From positions 62,001 to 126,000 of the forward strand of contig AMYZ01000007.1 of the NCBI GenBank assembly GCA_000335715.1: 64,000 bases of DNA. The letters are read 5' to 3'. This document shows, piece by piece, positions 19,975 to 29,895 of the stretch (the stretch's first letter is position 1; each line of letters begins with the position of its first letter). The notes beneath the pieces are model-generated. The model was given only the letters and a program-made list of their open reading frames with translations, had not been told where the DNA came from and did not search any database. The position numbers and the translations under genes were made by a program. Source of the stretch: a beta proteobacterium L13 (GTDB lineage Bacteria > Pseudomonadota > Gammaproteobacteria > Burkholderiales > Chromobacteriaceae).

Positions 19975-22317
19975 ATGAATACCGCCCATCTGCACCTGCC
20001 CGTCAGCGGCATGAGCTGCGCCGCCTGCGCGCTGCGCATCGAAAAAGTGCTGAACCGCCTGCCCGGCGTGGCCGCTAGCGTCAGCTTTGCCAGCGAAAGC
20101 GCCGACCTGGATTACGACCCGCAGCAAACCACGCCGCAACAGGTGCTGGACGCCATCGCACGTGCAGGTTTCACCGTGCCTGACACGGTGCTGACGCTAG
20201 CGCTCACCGGCATGAGCTGCGCCGCCTGCTGCCAACGTATCGAGAAGGTGCTGAACCGCCAGCCCGGCGTGCAGGCCAGCGTCAACATGGCCAGCGAAAC
20301 CGCGCAGCTGCGCTTTGCCAGCGGCCTGTATACCCCCCAGCAGCTGGTGGCGGTGGTGCAGGGCGCCGGCTTTGGCGCCAGCGTGCTGGACGATGCTGCC
20401 CCGGCCACGCCGCAGCACGACGACCGCCGCGAGTTGGCCTGGTTTGCGCTGGCCCTGCTGCTGACGCTGCCGTTTGTCGGCGAGATGGTGGCCATGTTCG
20501 GCGGCGGCCATCATGGCTGGCTACCGCGTGAATGGCAGCTGGCGTTATCGGCACCGGTGCAGTTCATCGTGGGCTGGCGTTTCTATCGCGGCGGCTACCA
20601 CGCGCTGCGCAGCGGTGCTGCCAATATGGATGTGCTGGTGGCGCTGGGTACCAGCGTGGCGTGGCTGCTGTCGGCCTGGGTAACGTTGGCCGCAGACCAC
20701 AGCCAGCACGTGTACTTCGAGGCCAGCGTGTCGGTGATTACGCTGGTATTGCTGGGCAAGCTGCTGGAAAGCCGCGCCAAACGCCGCACCGCCGGTGCCA
20801 TCGAGGCGCTGCTGGCGCTGTCGCCCAAAACCGCCAACGTGGAACGCGACGGCCAGCTGCACGAAGTCGCCATCGGCCAACTGTTGCCCGGCGATGTGGT
20901 GGTATTGCGCCACGGCGAGCGGCTGGCGGTAGACGGTACCGTTTTGGCGGGTAGCGCCGTGCTGGACGAAAGCGCGCTAAGCGGCGAAAGCCTGCCGGTA
21001 GCGCGCGGCGAGGGCGATGCCGTCTACGCCGGCACCCAGAACGCCGGCGGCATGCTGAAGGTACGCGCCACCAGCGTCGGCCAGGCCACGCAGCTGGCCG
21101 CCATCGTGCGCGCCGTGGCGCAGGCGCAGGGCAGCAAGGCGCCGATACAAGCGCTGGCAGACCGCATCTCGGCCGTTTTTGTGCCGGTGGTGCTGGCCAT
21201 CGCCACGCTCACGCTGCTGGCCACCGCCTGGTGGAGCGGCAGCTGGCAGCAGGCGCTGATTCACGCGGTGGCGGTGCTGGTGATTGCCTGCCCGTGCGCG
21301 CTGGGCCTGGCCACGCCCACCGCGGTGATGGTGGGCGTTGGCGTTGGCGCGCGGCGCGGCATGCTGTTTCGCCACGCCGCCGCCTTGCAACACGCGGCCA
21401 ACATCGACCTGCTGGTAGTGGACAAAACCGGCACGCTAACCGAAGGCAAGCCGCAGCTGACCGACATCATCCCGCTGGCCGACATCCAGCCCGACGCCGT
21501 GCTGACGCTGGCTGCCACGCTGGAGCAGGGCGCCGAGCACCCGCTGGCACAGGCCATCGTGCAGGCCGCCGCCGCCCGCCAGCTGGCGCTGCCGCATCTG
21601 GCTGGTTTTGCTGCCGAGATCGGCCACGGCGTGCGTGGCCAGATTGCCGGCCAGGCTTACCGCCTGGGTGAGCCGCAATGGGCGCTGGGCCAAATACCGC
21701 CGCAGGCCGCCGCGCTGTACGCGCAAGGCAAGACCGTGCTGGCACTGGCGAGCGGCGATACACCGCTGGCGCTACTGGCGCTGGCCGACCGCCTGCGGCC
21801 AACCTCTGCCGCTGCCGTCACCGCCTTGAAAGCGCTGGGCGTGCAGGTGGTGATGCTCACCGGCGACAAGCAGGCCACCGCCGACGCCATCGCCGCGCAG
21901 GCTGGTATTGCCGAAGTCCATGCCAGCCAGCGCCCGCAGGACAAGGCCGCCTATATCCAGCGCCAGCAAGCTGCCGGCCGCCGCGTGGCGATGGTGGGCG
22001 ATGGCATCAACGACGCTCCGGCGCTGGCGGTAGCTGACGTCAGCTTTGCCATGGGCGCCGGTGCCGATATCGCCATCGACACGGCGGATGTCACGCTGAT
22101 GCACGGCAACCTGCAGTACCTGGCCGACGCGCTGCGCCTGGCGCGCGCCACGCTGGGCAAGATCCGCCAGAACCTGTTCTTTGCTTTTGTCTACAACGTG
22201 CTGGGCATCCCGCTGGCCGCGCTGGGCCTGCTCAACCCGGTGCTGGCCGGCGCTGCGATGGCGCTGAGTTCGGTGTCGGTGGTCAGCAACGCGCTGCTGC
22301 TGCGGCGCTGGCGGTGA
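19975..22317 (+). CDS. copA: Copper-exporting P1B-type ATPase
   Basis: CopA pumps Cu(I) out of the cytoplasm with ATP. The 780-residue protein has two N-terminal heavy-metal domains, each with GMSCAAC (near residues 12-18 and 80-86), eight predicted membrane segments with the metal-site CPC (ACPCALG, near 439), the actuator motif LSGESLPV, the phosphorylated Asp in DKTGTLTEGKP (near 483), the HP dipeptide in GAEHPLAQAI and the hinge GDGINDAPAL. These are the features of copper rather than zinc or cadmium pumps. The palindrome upstream suggests metal-dependent control. A REPIN-like repeat follows. Confidence 0.95.
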   Translation: MNTAHLHLPVSGMSCAACALRIEKVLNRLPGVAASVSFASESADLDYDPQQTTPQQVLDAIARAGFTVPDTVLTLALTGMSCAACCQRIEKVLNRQPGVQASVNMASETAQLRFASGLYTPQQLVAVVQGAGFGASVLDDAAPATPQHDDRRELAWFALALLLTLPFVGEMVAMFGGGHHGWLPREWQLALSAPVQFIVGWRFYRGGYHALRSGAANMDVLVALGTSVAWLLSAWVTLAADHSQHVYFEASVSVITLVLLGKLLESRAKRRTAGAIEALLALSPKTANVERDGQLHEVAIGQLLPGDVVVLRHGERLAVDGTVLAGSAVLDESALSGESLPVARGEGDAVYAGTQNAGGMLKVRATSVGQATQLAAIVRAVAQAQGSKAPIQALADRISAVFVPVVLAIATLTLLATAWWSGSWQQALIHAVAVLVIACPCALGLATPTAVMVGVGVGARRGMLFRHAAALQHAANIDLLVVDKTGTLTEGKPQLTDIIPLADIQPDAVLTLAATLEQGAEHPLAQAIVQAAAARQLALPHLAGFAAEIGHGVRGQIAGQAYRLGEPQWALGQIPPQAAALYAQGKTVLALASGDTPLALLALADRLRPTSAAAVTALKALGVQVVMLTGDKQATADAIAAQAGIAEVHASQRPQDKAAYIQRQQAAGRRVAMVGDGINDAPALAVADVSFAMGAGADIAIDTADVTLMHGNLQYLADALRLARATLGKIRQNLFFAFVYNVLGIPLAALGLLNPVLAGAAMALSSVSVVSNALLLRRWR

Positions 22318-22341
22318 TGTGATGTGTGCGGGATGGGGACC

Positions 22342-22502
22342 GTAGCCCGGATAAGCCGCAGGCGCATCCGGGGAGGGGTGTTGGCTGACTAGCAAGTGGC
22401 TGTTGCCAAGCAAGGTTGGCCGCACTGGCGCGCTGGTGTTGTGGTGTTGCCTGTCGGTACTGATGACTTAACCCGGATGCGCCTGCGGCGTATCCGGGCT
22501 AC
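22342..22502. repeat. Inverted pair of REP-like elements (REPIN-like)
   Basis: Two copies of an imperfect palindrome (GTAGCCCGGAT ... GCATCCGGG) lie in opposite orientation, about 22342-22372 and 22472-22502, with about 100 bases between them. Each copy can fold by itself (CCCGGAT with ATCCGGG) and the two copies can pair with each other. Similar tetranucleotide-led repeats are spread by RAYT transposases in proteobacteria. The spacer also carries one GTTGGCCGCA motif at 22415. The element lies between convergent copA and yeiH. Confidence 0.75.
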
Positions 22503-22516
22503 AACTTGTAAACCCC

Positions 22517-23521
22517 TCACCCCAACAGCCAGTTGAACAGCCCGCCGCCCACCATCAGCCAGCCAAACAGCAGCCCGGCCAGCAGCAGCGGTTGCCAGCC
22601 CGCGGCGCGGATGGCGCTGGCGCGGGTGTCCAGCCCCAGCGCGGCCATGGCGGTGGCCAGCAGCAGGGTGGTCAGCTGCTGCAGCGGAGCCACCACGCTG
22701 GCCGGCAGCCAGCCGCTGCTGTTCAGCGCCACCATCGCTACAAAACCGAAGGCAAACCACGGGATGGTGATGCGGCCACGCTGGCCGTCCGCCTGCGGCT
22801 GGCGGCGCTGCCACCAGGCGGCTAGCAGCATCAGGAACGGCGCCAGCATCATCACGCGCAGCATTTTGGTGAGCACGGCGGCGTTGGCTGCCTGCTCGCT
22901 CACTGCCTTGCCGGCGGCCACGACTTGCGCCACTTCGTGCAGGGTAGAGCCGGTCATCACGCCGTAGGCGGTATCGCTGACACCCAGGCTGGCCAGCAGC
23001 GGGTAGGCCGCCGGGTACAGCAGCATGGCGATGCTGCCGAACAGCACCACGCCGGCCACTGCCAGGCTGGCGCGCTCGCCGCTGGCACGGATCACCGGTT
23101 GCGCGGCCATCACCGCGGCGGCGCCGCAGATGGCGCTACCGGCGCCGATCAGCACGCTGCTTTCGCGGTCCAGCCCCAGGCGCGGCCCAGCCCATTGCGC
23201 CAGCGCGAAGGTGCTGCACAGTACGGCGGCGTCAATCAGCCACACGGTAGACCCTAGCTGGCTCAGCTCGCCCAGTGTCAGGCGCAGGCCGAACAGCACG
23301 ATGCCGGTGCGCAGCAGAGTACCTTTGCAGAATGCCAGCGTGTGCGGGTCGGGGCGGGTGTGGCGCGGGCCCAGGTTGGCCGCCAGCATGCCCAGCAGCA
23401 TGGCTAGAGTGAGGGCGGATACGCCGTGTGTCGCCAGCCACGGCAGGGTGGCCAGCCATAACGAGGCCAGTGCCAGCGCCACTGCCAACAGCAGGCCGTG
23501 TTGTTTATCCAGAATCTTCAT
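22517..23521 (-). CDS. yeiH: YeiH-family (UPF0324) membrane protein, putative anion exporter
   Basis: A 334-residue inner-membrane protein with about ten hydrophobic segments and the family motifs GIVLFGLRLTLGEL and GAGSAICGAAAVMAAQPVI. YeiH proteins have been proposed to export sulfate or related anions, but the function is not firmly established. It is divergently transcribed from a LysR regulator, the same pairing as yeiH/yeiE in E. coli, which supports the name. The 98-base spacer between them must hold both promoters. Confidence 0.88.
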   Translation of the reverse strand: MKILDKQHGLLLAVALALASLWLATLPWLATHGVSALTLAMLLGMLAANLGPRHTRPDPHTLAFCKGTLLRTGIVLFGLRLTLGELSQLGSTVWLIDAAVLCSTFALAQWAGPRLGLDRESSVLIGAGSAICGAAAVMAAQPVIRASGERASLAVAGVVLFGSIAMLLYPAAYPLLASLGVSDTAYGVMTGSTLHEVAQVVAAGKAVSEQAANAAVLTKMLRVMMLAPFLMLLAAWWQRRQPQADGQRGRITIPWFAFGFVAMVALNSSGWLPASVVAPLQQLTTLLLATAMAALGLDTRASAIRAAGWQPLLLAGLLFGWLMVGGGLFNWLLG

Positions 23522-23619
23522 ATCGTTATTACCTCCATGAATAAGCCAAGCTTAGCGGGCTGCAATTCAGTGGTAAAACAGATAATATGAATGGTACCGA
23601 TCACTAAAACTGATTAATC

Positions 23620-24498
23620 ATGGCGCTAAGACTATCGCTGCGTGAACTGGAAGTGTTTGCCGCCGTAGCCGCCTGCGAGTCGGTGACCCGCGCCGCCGCC
23701 GAGGTGGCGCTGTCGCAATCGGCCGCCAGCCAGGCGCTGGCGCAGCTGGAGCAGGCGCTGGGCGTACCCTTGTTCGACCGCATCGGGCGTGGCCTGCAGC
23801 TGAACGAACACGGCCGCACGCTATTGCCACGGGCGCGGGCGCTGCTGGACGAAGCCGCGGCGCTGCAGGATTTGTTCGGCGAGGCGGCGTTGTCGCTGCG
23901 GCTGGGGGCCAGTACCACCATTGCCAATTACTTGTTGCCGCAGCGGCTGGCCGCTTTGCGGCAACGTTGGCCGCAATGCCGCGTCAGCCTGCAGGTGGCC
24001 AATACCCGCGACATCGTGGCGGCGGTGGCGGCGCTGCAGGCCGACTTTGGCCTGATCGAGGGCCCATGCCACCACCCGGCGCTACATAGCTTGCCGTGGC
24101 AGCAGGACGAGCTGCTGGTGTTCGCGGCGGCCAACCACCCGCTGGCCGGGCGGCCGGTGAGCCTGGCCGAGCTGGCGGCTGCGCCGTGGCTGCTGCGCGA
24201 GGCCGGTTCCGGCACCCGCGAGGAAGTGGAGCGTGTGTTGCTGCCGCATCTGGGCAGCCTGAACGTGGAAATGGAGCTGGGCGATTCCGAAGCCATCAAG
24301 CGCGCCGTGGCAGCCGGGCTGGGCGTGAGCTGCCTGTCGCGCCGCGTGGTGGCCGAACTGCTGGACAGCGGCGCGCTGGTGCCATTACAGACAGCCTTGC
24401 CGCCGCTACAGCGCACCTTGTGGTGCATACGTCATCGCGACAAGGCGCCCGGCAGTAGCATGCGCGCTTTCCTGCAGCTGGATGGGCTGGGGCCTTAG
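23620..24498 (+). CDS. yeiE: LysR-type transcriptional regulator, YeiE-like
   Basis: The 292-residue protein has a LysR winged helix at residues 1-60 (LRELEVFAAVAACESVTRAAAEVALSQSAASQALAQLEQALGVPLFDR, split around the recognition helix) and a periplasmic-binding-like effector domain (LRLGASTTIANYLLPQRLAAL). YeiE of E. coli responds to sulfite in published work; here the effector is unknown. The divergent arrangement with yeiH suggests it controls that gene. Confidence 0.88.
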   Translation: MALRLSLRELEVFAAVAACESVTRAAAEVALSQSAASQALAQLEQALGVPLFDRIGRGLQLNEHGRTLLPRARALLDEAAALQDLFGEAALSLRLGASTTIANYLLPQRLAALRQRWPQCRVSLQVANTRDIVAAVAALQADFGLIEGPCHHPALHSLPWQQDELLVFAAANHPLAGRPVSLAELAAAPWLLREAGSGTREEVERVLLPHLGSLNVEMELGDSEAIKRAVAAGLGVSCLSRRVVAELLDSGALVPLQTALPPLQRTLWCIRHRDKAPGSSMRAFLQLDGLGP

Positions 24499-24579
24499 TG
24501 CCGCCACGCATACTGCTTCCTGCGTTGCACTGAATCGGGGGTTTTGACGGGGTGTGTTGCTGGCGTTGGGTAGCTACGC

Positions 24580-25194
24580 TTAGGCTGCCAGCGTGCGCCA
24601 AGCCATCAGCACGGCAAAGCCGATCAGCAACACGCCGCACAGCTGGTTGACGCGCTGTTGCCCGGCCGGCCCCAGCCGCGCCAGCAGGCGCCCGCCGCCG
24701 TAGGCCAGCAGCAGCCACCACAGCGCCGAGCCGGTAAACACGCCGGCCACCATCAGCCCGGCCTCGGCCGGCGTGGCTGGCTGGCCGCCTGCCAGGCTGG
24801 CAAATACCGCGATAAACGACAGGATGGTCATCGGGTTGCTCAGCGTCAGCCCCAGTGCCGACAGGTAGGCGGCTAACAGCCCGCCGCCTTCGCTCGCTTG
24901 GGCGGCATGGTTGGCCGCAGCGCGGCGCAGCGTGCCCGCGCCCATGTACAGCAGTAGCGCGCTGCCAGCCAGCGCCAGCGGTGTGGCAATGGCGCTGAGC
25001 AGGTGCAGCAGCGTGCCCATGCCGGCGGCACCGGCGCTGGCGTACAGGCCATCGGCGCTGGCGGCACCCAGGCCGGTGACAAAACCGGTGGCCGGGCCAC
25101 GGCGCAGCGTGCGCTCGATGCACAGCAGGCCGATGGGGCCGACCGGCGCGGCAATGGCCAGCCCGATGGCGGCCGCTTCCAGAAACAGGCTCAT
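24580..25194 (-). CDS. LysE/RhtB-family amino acid exporter
   Basis: A 204-residue membrane protein with about six hydrophobic segments. The N-terminus AAIGLAIAAPVGPIGLLCIERTLRRG is the conserved LysE-family signature and TLSNPMTILSFIAVFASLAG is the second. Such proteins export basic or neutral amino acids. It is divergent from an Lrp/AsnC regulator at 25316, the usual arrangement where the regulator senses the exported amino acid. The exact substrate cannot be told. Confidence 0.88.
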   Translation of the reverse strand: MSLFLEAAAIGLAIAAPVGPIGLLCIERTLRRGPATGFVTGLGAASADGLYASAGAAGMGTLLHLLSAIATPLALAGSALLLYMGAGTLRRAAANHAAQASEGGGLLAAYLSALGLTLSNPMTILSFIAVFASLAGGQPATPAEAGLMVAGVFTGSALWWLLLAYGGGRLLARLGPAGQQRVNQLCGVLLIGFAVLMAWRTLAA

Positions 25195-25315
25195 GGTGTT
25201 CTCCTTTGCTGCTGCATAGTGTGGCGCGGCGTGGCGCGGCTGCCCATGCCGAGATGCAGGCGATGCGCTATGCTGGCCTAAGAAAATCAGGCCAGACGGC
25301 AGAAAGGCTTAACAA

Positions 25316-25759
25316 ATGGAAGTAGATGCCAAATCGTGGGCCATTCTGGCCGCGCTGCAAGACAACGCCCGCCAGTCGCTGACCGAGCTGGCGCAGGCGG
25401 TGGGGCTGTCGGTACCGGCGGTGTCGGAGCGCGTCAAGCGGCTGGAAGAGGCGGGGGTGATTCGCGGCTACCACGCGGTGGTGGCGCCGCTGAAGGCGGG
25501 GTATGCGCTGTCGGCGCTGGTAGGCATTACCGTGCCGCAGCCGGCCAAGAAAACGCTGCTGGACAGGTTGGCCGCCATGCCGGAGGTACAGGAGTGCCAC
25601 CATGTTACCGGGGTGGATTCCTACGTATTCCGCGTGCTGGCGCGGGACGTGCAGCATCTGGAGCTGCTGGTGTCGCATTTGAACGATCTGGGCGAGACGC
25701 GCACCAGCATCATTTTGTCTACGCCGCTGTCGGCGCGGCCGGTGTGCCCGCCGCGTTAG
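25316..25759 (+). CDS. Lrp/AsnC-family transcriptional regulator
   Basis: The 147-residue protein has an AsnC-type helix-turn-helix (SLTELAQAVGLSVPAVSERVKRLEEAGVI, about residues 20-48) and a C-terminal RAM ligand-binding domain with TGVDSYVFRVLARDVQHLELLVSHL. These proteins form octamers whose DNA binding changes with an amino acid. It is divergent from the LysE-type exporter and is the obvious candidate for its regulator. A strong terminator lies 38 bases after the stop. Confidence 0.9.
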   Translation: MEVDAKSWAILAALQDNARQSLTELAQAVGLSVPAVSERVKRLEEAGVIRGYHAVVAPLKAGYALSALVGITVPQPAKKTLLDRLAAMPEVQECHHVTGVDSYVFRVLARDVQHLELLVSHLNDLGETRTSIILSTPLSARPVCPPR

Positions 25760-25797
25760 GCGGTGGCGGCCGGGCAGGGTGGTGCCGTATAAAACAG

Positions 25798-25827
25798 CAA
25801 GGCCCTGCCGCATGGCAGGGCCTTGTT
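25798..25827. terminator. Terminator between the lrp-type gene and the small lipoprotein gene
   Basis: A perfect 12-bp stem CAAGGCCCTGCC (25798-25809) / GGCAGGGCCTTG (25814-25825), loop GCAT, followed by TT. On the minus strand the hairpin is followed by CTGTTTTA, so it may serve both convergent genes. Confidence 0.85.
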
Positions 25828-25830
25828 CGT

Positions 25831-25850
25831 TGCGGCCAACCTTGGCCGCA
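25831..25850. repeat. Inverted pair of the GTTGGCCGCA motif
   Basis: TGCGGCCAA-CC-TTGGCCGCA is an inverted repeat with perfect 9-bp arms, formed from one exact copy and one 9/10 copy of the overrepresented 10-mer. It sits between two convergent genes directly beside the terminator hairpin, as uptake-sequence pairs do in Neisseria and Pasteurellaceae. Confidence 0.8.
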
Positions 25851-25855
25851 GGCAC

Positions 25856-26197
25856 TTAATCCACGCGGATGTACGCCCAGCCCTTGGCCTTCATGCAGCT
25901 GCTGTACATGTCCTCGCGCTGTGTTGCATTGGCATCAAAACTTTCGCGCCGCTCCGGCTCCCAGTAGCCCGGCGTCCACGTGCACTGGTTGTTGGCGCCG
26001 CAGATCTGCCGTGGCGGCTGGAACGAAGCGGCGCGCGCCACGCGTTCGCGCATGTCCGGCGGGAAGGCTTTGGCAGCCTCCTGTTTGCACGGGTAGCTTT
26101 CGACGTCAAAGTTGCGGGTGCCGTCGCCGTGGCGCCACTGGTAGGTGGCGCAGCCGGCCAGCAGGCTGCACAGCAGCAGGGAAATAATGGCTTTCAT
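25856..26197 (-). CDS. Small cysteine-containing lipoprotein of unknown function
   Basis: The 113-residue product has a lipoprotein signal peptide with lipobox LAGC (Cys at about residue 16), then a region with five further cysteines (YPCKQEA, QICGANNQCTW, SSCMKAKGW) and the aromatic motif TWTPGYWEPE. It starts 10 bases after the lgt stop on the same strand, so it is probably cotranscribed with lgt, the enzyme that lipidates it. I do not recognise the family; the mature protein should sit in the inner or outer membrane facing the periplasm. Confidence 0.8.
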   Translation of the reverse strand: MKAIISLLLCSLLAGCATYQWRHGDGTRNFDVESYPCKQEAAKAFPPDMRERVARAASFQPPRQICGANNQCTWTPGYWEPERRESFDANATQREDMYSSCMKAKGWAYIRVD

Positions 26198-26207
26198 GGC
26201 AGGCTCC

Positions 26208-27002
26208 TCAGGCAGTTTGCGGCTGGCGCGCCGCCCAGCGGTACAGGGCGATGCCAGCCACGATCATCGGCAGGCTCAGCCATTGGCCCATGCTGATTAC
26301 GTCGGACTGGCCGAAGATGCCGGCGTCCGGGGTGCGGAAGTACTCGGCAATAAAGCGGAAGCTGCCATAGCCCATCAGGAACACCGCCGATACCTGGCCC
26401 ACCGGGCGGCGGCGTGCCGAAAACAGCCACAGGATGACAAACAGTGCCAGGCCTTCCAGCAGCGCCTGGTATAGCTGCGACGGGTGGCGCGGCAGCATGT
26501 CCACGCGCGGGAACACCATCGCCCATGGCAGGTCGGCCGGGGCCACGCGGCCCCACAATTCGCCATTGATAAAGTTGCCGACGCGGCCTGCGGCCAACCC
26601 TGTGGGTACCAGCGGGGCGACAAAATCAGCCACCTGCCAGAAGCTGCTGCCTTGCTTGCGCGCAAACAGCGCCATGGCCACCAGTACACCGATAAAGCCG
26701 CCGTGGAAACTCATGCCGCCTTTCCACACCATCAGGATTTCGGCCGGGTGCTGCAGGTAGTAGCCGGGCTGGTAGAACAGCACCTCGCCCAGGCGGCCAC
26801 CCACCACTACACCCAACACTGCCCAGGTGAGAAAGTCGTCCAGGTCCTTGGCGCTCCAGCCGCTCCACGGCTGGCTTTTCACGCGCAGATTGCCCAGCCA
26901 CAGGAACAGGCCAAAGCCCAGCAGGTACATCAGGCCGTACCAGTGCACGGCCAGCGGGCCCAGGTGGATGGCGACGGGGTCAAACTGAGGATGGATCAGC
27001 AT
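26208..27002 (-). CDS. lgt: Prolipoprotein diacylglyceryl transferase
   Basis: Lgt moves diacylglycerol from phosphatidylglycerol onto the lipobox cysteine of prolipoproteins. The 264-residue membrane protein has seven hydrophobic segments and the signature [18 protein letters not shown] (about residues 133-150), the conserved HPSQLYQA region, and [11 protein letters not shown] with the essential histidine. The length is standard. It is divergent from ilvD. Confidence 0.96.
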   Translation of the reverse strand: MLIHPQFDPVAIHLGPLAVHWYGLMYLLGFGLFLWLGNLRVKSQPWSGWSAKDLDDFLTWAVLGVVVGGRLGEVLFYQPGYYLQHPAEILMVWKGGMSFHGGFIGVLVAMALFARKQGSSFWQVADFVAPLVPTGLAAGRVGNFINGELWGRVAPADLPWAMVFPRVDMLPRHPSQLYQALLEGLALFVILWLFSARRRPVGQVSAVFLMGYGSFRFIAEYFRTPDAGIFGQSDVISMGQWLSLPMIVAGIALYRWAARQPQTA

Positions 27003-27222
27003 TTGTCAGTAATGTGCGTTTGCGGTAAAAGGAAGATCGAAATTATACGGAAAGCGCCAGGTGGCGTCCCGACGCGATCATGACGGGATGGTGCCATTAA
27101 CAGAAACTTCACGCACCCGGAAGTTCCTGCCAGCTGCTCACAGAAGCGGCGATGCGCGCAAACAGGACAAGATTCAGGCTGTGCCCGAGTGGCGCAGGCA
27201 AAGAGACCCAAAGGATAAAGCC

Positions 27223-29079
27223 ATGCCGCAATACCGTTCCAAAACCTCTACCGCAGGCCGCAATATGGCCGGTGCCCGTGCGCTTTGGCGCGCCACCGGC
27301 ATGAAGGACGAAGACTTCCAGAAGCCCATTATTGCCATTGCCAACAGCTTTACCCAGTTCGTACCCGGCCACGTGCACCTGCACAATATGGGCCAGCTGG
27401 TGGCGCGCGAGATTGAACGTGCCGGTGGCGTGGCCAAGGAATTCAACACCATCGCCGTGGACGACGGCATCGCCATGGGCCACGGCGGCATGCTGTACAG
27501 CCTGCCCAGCCGCGACCTGATCGCCGACAGCGTGGAATACATGGTGAATGCGCACTGCGCCGACGCGCTGGTGTGCATCTCCAACTGCGACAAGATCACC
27601 CCCGGCATGCTGATGGCCGCGCTGCGCCTGAACATCCCGGTAGTGTTCGTGTCCGGCGGCCCGATGGAGGCCGGCAAGGTGCAGTGGGGTAACGACATCC
27701 GCAAGCTGGACCTGGTAGACGCCATGGTGGAAGCGGCCAACAGCGCCGTGTCCGACGCCGAGGTGGACAAGGTAGAGCGCAGCGCCTGCCCGACCTGCGG
27801 GTCCTGTTCCGGCATGTTTACCGCCAACTCGATGAACTGCCTGACCGAGGCGCTGGGTCTGTCCCTGCCGGGCAACGGCAGCCTGCTGGCCACTCACGCC
27901 GACCGCAAAGAGCTGTTCCTGAAAGCCGGCCGCCTGATCGTGGAGATCACCAAGCGTCATTACGAGCAGGACGATTTCAGCGTGCTGCCGCGCAGTATCG
28001 CCACCAAGGCCGCGTTCGAGAACGCCATGAGCCTGGACGTGGCCATGGGCGGCTCCACCAATACCGTGCTGCACCTGCTGGCGGCCGCCAGCGAAGCCGG
28101 TGTGGATTTCAAGATGGCCGACATCGACCGCATCTCGCGCAGCGTGCCGTGCCTGTCCAAGGTGGCACCGGCCACGCAGAAGTACCATATGGAAGACGTG
28201 CACCGCGCCGGTGGCGTGATCGCCATCCTGGCCGAGCTGGACCGTGCCGGCCTGATTCAGCGTGACGTGCCCACCGTGCATAGCGCCAGCATGGGCGCCG
28301 GCATCGAAGCCTGGGACGTGAAGCGTCACGGCCCGGACAGCGAGCCGCACCGCTTCTACCGCGCCGCACCAGGCGGCGTGCCCACCACCATCGCCTTTAG
28401 CCAGAGCATGCGCTACCCCACGCTGGACGACGACCGCGCCGGTGGCTGCATCCGCGATAAGGCCAACGCCTACTCGCAGGACGGCGGCCTGGCCGTGCTG
28501 TACGGCAATATCGCCGAGCGTGGCTGCATCGTGAAAACCGCCGGCGTGGATGATTCCATCCTCAAGTTCACTGGCCGTGCCCGCGTGTTTGAAAGCCAGG
28601 ACGACGCAGTGGCAGCGATCCTCGCCGACCAGGTGGTGGCGGGCGACGTAGTGGTCATTCGCTACGAAGGCCCGAAAGGCGGCCCCGGCATGCAGGAAAT
28701 GCTGTACCCCACCAGCTACCTGAAATCCAAAGGCCTGGGCAAGGCCTGCGCGTTGCTGACCGACGGCCGTTTCTCCGGTGGTACCTCTGGCCTGTCCATC
28801 GGCCACGTGTCGCCGGAGGCTGCCGAAGGCGGCGCCATCGGCCTGGTGGAAGAGGGCGATACCATCGAGATCGACATCCCTAACCGTGGCATCCAGCTGG
28901 CGGTAAGTGCCGAAACGTTGGCCGCACGCCGCACCGCACAGGAAGCCCGTGGCGCACAGGCCTGGAAGCCGCTGGAGCGCCAGCGCGTGGTGAGCCCGGC
29001 GCTGCGCGCCTACGCCGCGATGACCACCAGTGCCGACACCGGCGCGGTGCGCGATGTGTCGCAGGTAGAGCGCAAGTAA
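27223..29079 (+). CDS. ilvD: Dihydroxy-acid dehydratase
   Basis: IlvD is the iron-sulfur enzyme that makes 2-keto acids from dihydroxy acids in branched-chain amino acid synthesis. The 618-residue protein has cluster cysteines in [10 protein letters not shown] and [19 protein letters not shown], the conserved [12 protein letters not shown] and the C-terminal [21 protein letters not shown]. Length and motifs fit the long, [4Fe-4S]-type proteobacterial form. The start at 27223 has AAAGGATAAAG upstream; an in-frame start at 27061 would add a non-homologous tail. Confidence 0.97.
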   Translation: MPQYRSKTSTAGRNMAGARALWRATGMKDEDFQKPIIAIANSFTQFVPGHVHLHNMGQLVAREIERAGGVAKEFNTIAVDDGIAMGHGGMLYSLPSRDLIADSVEYMVNAHCADALVCISNCDKITPGMLMAALRLNIPVVFVSGGPMEAGKVQWGNDIRKLDLVDAMVEAANSAVSDAEVDKVERSACPTCGSCSGMFTANSMNCLTEALGLSLPGNGSLLATHADRKELFLKAGRLIVEITKRHYEQDDFSVLPRSIATKAAFENAMSLDVAMGGSTNTVLHLLAAASEAGVDFKMADIDRISRSVPCLSKVAPATQKYHMEDVHRAGGVIAILAELDRAGLIQRDVPTVHSASMGAGIEAWDVKRHGPDSEPHRFYRAAPGGVPTTIAFSQSMRYPTLDDDRAGGCIRDKANAYSQDGGLAVLYGNIAERGCIVKTAGVDDSILKFTGRARVFESQDDAVAAILADQVVAGDVVVIRYEGPKGGPGMQEMLYPTSYLKSKGLGKACALLTDGRFSGGTSGLSIGHVSPEAAEGGAIGLVEEGDTIEIDIPNRGIQLAVSAETLAARRTAQEARGAQAWKPLERQRVVSPALRAYAAMTTSADTGAVRDVSQVERK

Positions 29080-29142
29080 GTATCAGCACGCAGCCTGGCG
29101 AGCCTTGGCCAGATCAAGGCACTGCTTGGCCGTGCCAAAAAA

Positions 29143-29178
29143 CAAACCCCGCTGGTTGTACAGGCGGGGTTTGTCTTA
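29143..29178 (+). terminator. Terminator after ilvD
   Basis: A 10-bp stem CAAACCCCGC (29143-29152) / GCGGGGTTTG (29164-29173) with an 11-base loop, followed by TCTTATTT. Confidence 0.82.
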
Positions 29179-29179
29179 T

Positions 29180-29895
29180 TTGCTAGCGGCTAAATGACTG
29201 TTGTCGGGCGATGGGTACCCGCAATAGCCATAAGTCGGCGCTGTCTTCACGGGGCGGCAGCTGCTAATGAAAACACTACAATGCTATTTTGGTCAGCAGG
29301 AGAGGGGTGGATAGCAACGGTTGCTATGCCTGGTCGGGAGCGTCTTATGGCATGAATTGAGTCTTGCTGGCAGTGCAGCCCGCTATCAAGTTTGCGGTCT
29401 GCATACTGGCGACTAGTTGCAACAGATTGCCTGCTAGCATTTTTCTGACTTGGCAGAAGCCACTTTCCACTAATAGTAGCTGCGAAAGCGTACAGCCACT
29501 GTGCTATTGCGTATTCTGTGGCGTGAGGGGCAAGCATGGTTTCGCACTAGGTTGCTTGCACAAAAGTGAGCTATTTTTTGCGATGTATGCGAATCACTAT
29601 TTCTTGGGGGGTGAAGTACCCTGCGGGTGCTGTTTTTGGTTCACTCTGCTGGAGTGTGCGCTTTTTTAATACTTGGCCATATGGTTTTTTAATGAATTTC
29701 TTCTGGGTGGCAATGTAAATACTAATTGCTCTGATGATATCGCTGAATGGTTTGCTGTGGTGCCGCTATTGGTTATTTGTTTTGATGTTTTAAAGTGTGC
29801 TTGGTTGGGTATTGCGGCTATAATTTCGTATTCTAGTAGGTGATGCTGTATTTCAATAAGAAAAATCAAAGCTGTATTTCTGGTGGAGTTTAAAA
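29180..29895. other. AT-rich spacer before the first pilY1-like gene, no gene recognised
   Basis: This stretch of about 700 bases is clearly richer in A+T than the housekeeping genes around it, most strongly from 29580 on. Short open frames on both strands have no ribosome site and no recognisable protein. A small hairpin CACTC-TGCTG-GAGTG at 29642-29656 precedes TGCGCTTTTTT and might be a terminator. No GTTGGCCGCA copy occurs here. It probably holds the promoter of the next gene and may be the left edge of an acquired segment. Confidence 0.5.

Noticed and set aside
22392-22404. GCAAGTGGCTGTT, matching the hydrogenase upstream element over 13 bases
   Set aside because: It lies in the REPIN spacer between convergent genes with no sigma-54 promoter, so it is probably coincidence. 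It is a caution for a genome search with this element.
29180-29895. Possible insertion sequence remnant in the AT-rich spacer before the pilus genes
   Set aside because: No terminal inverted repeats, target duplication or transposase fragment could be recognised.
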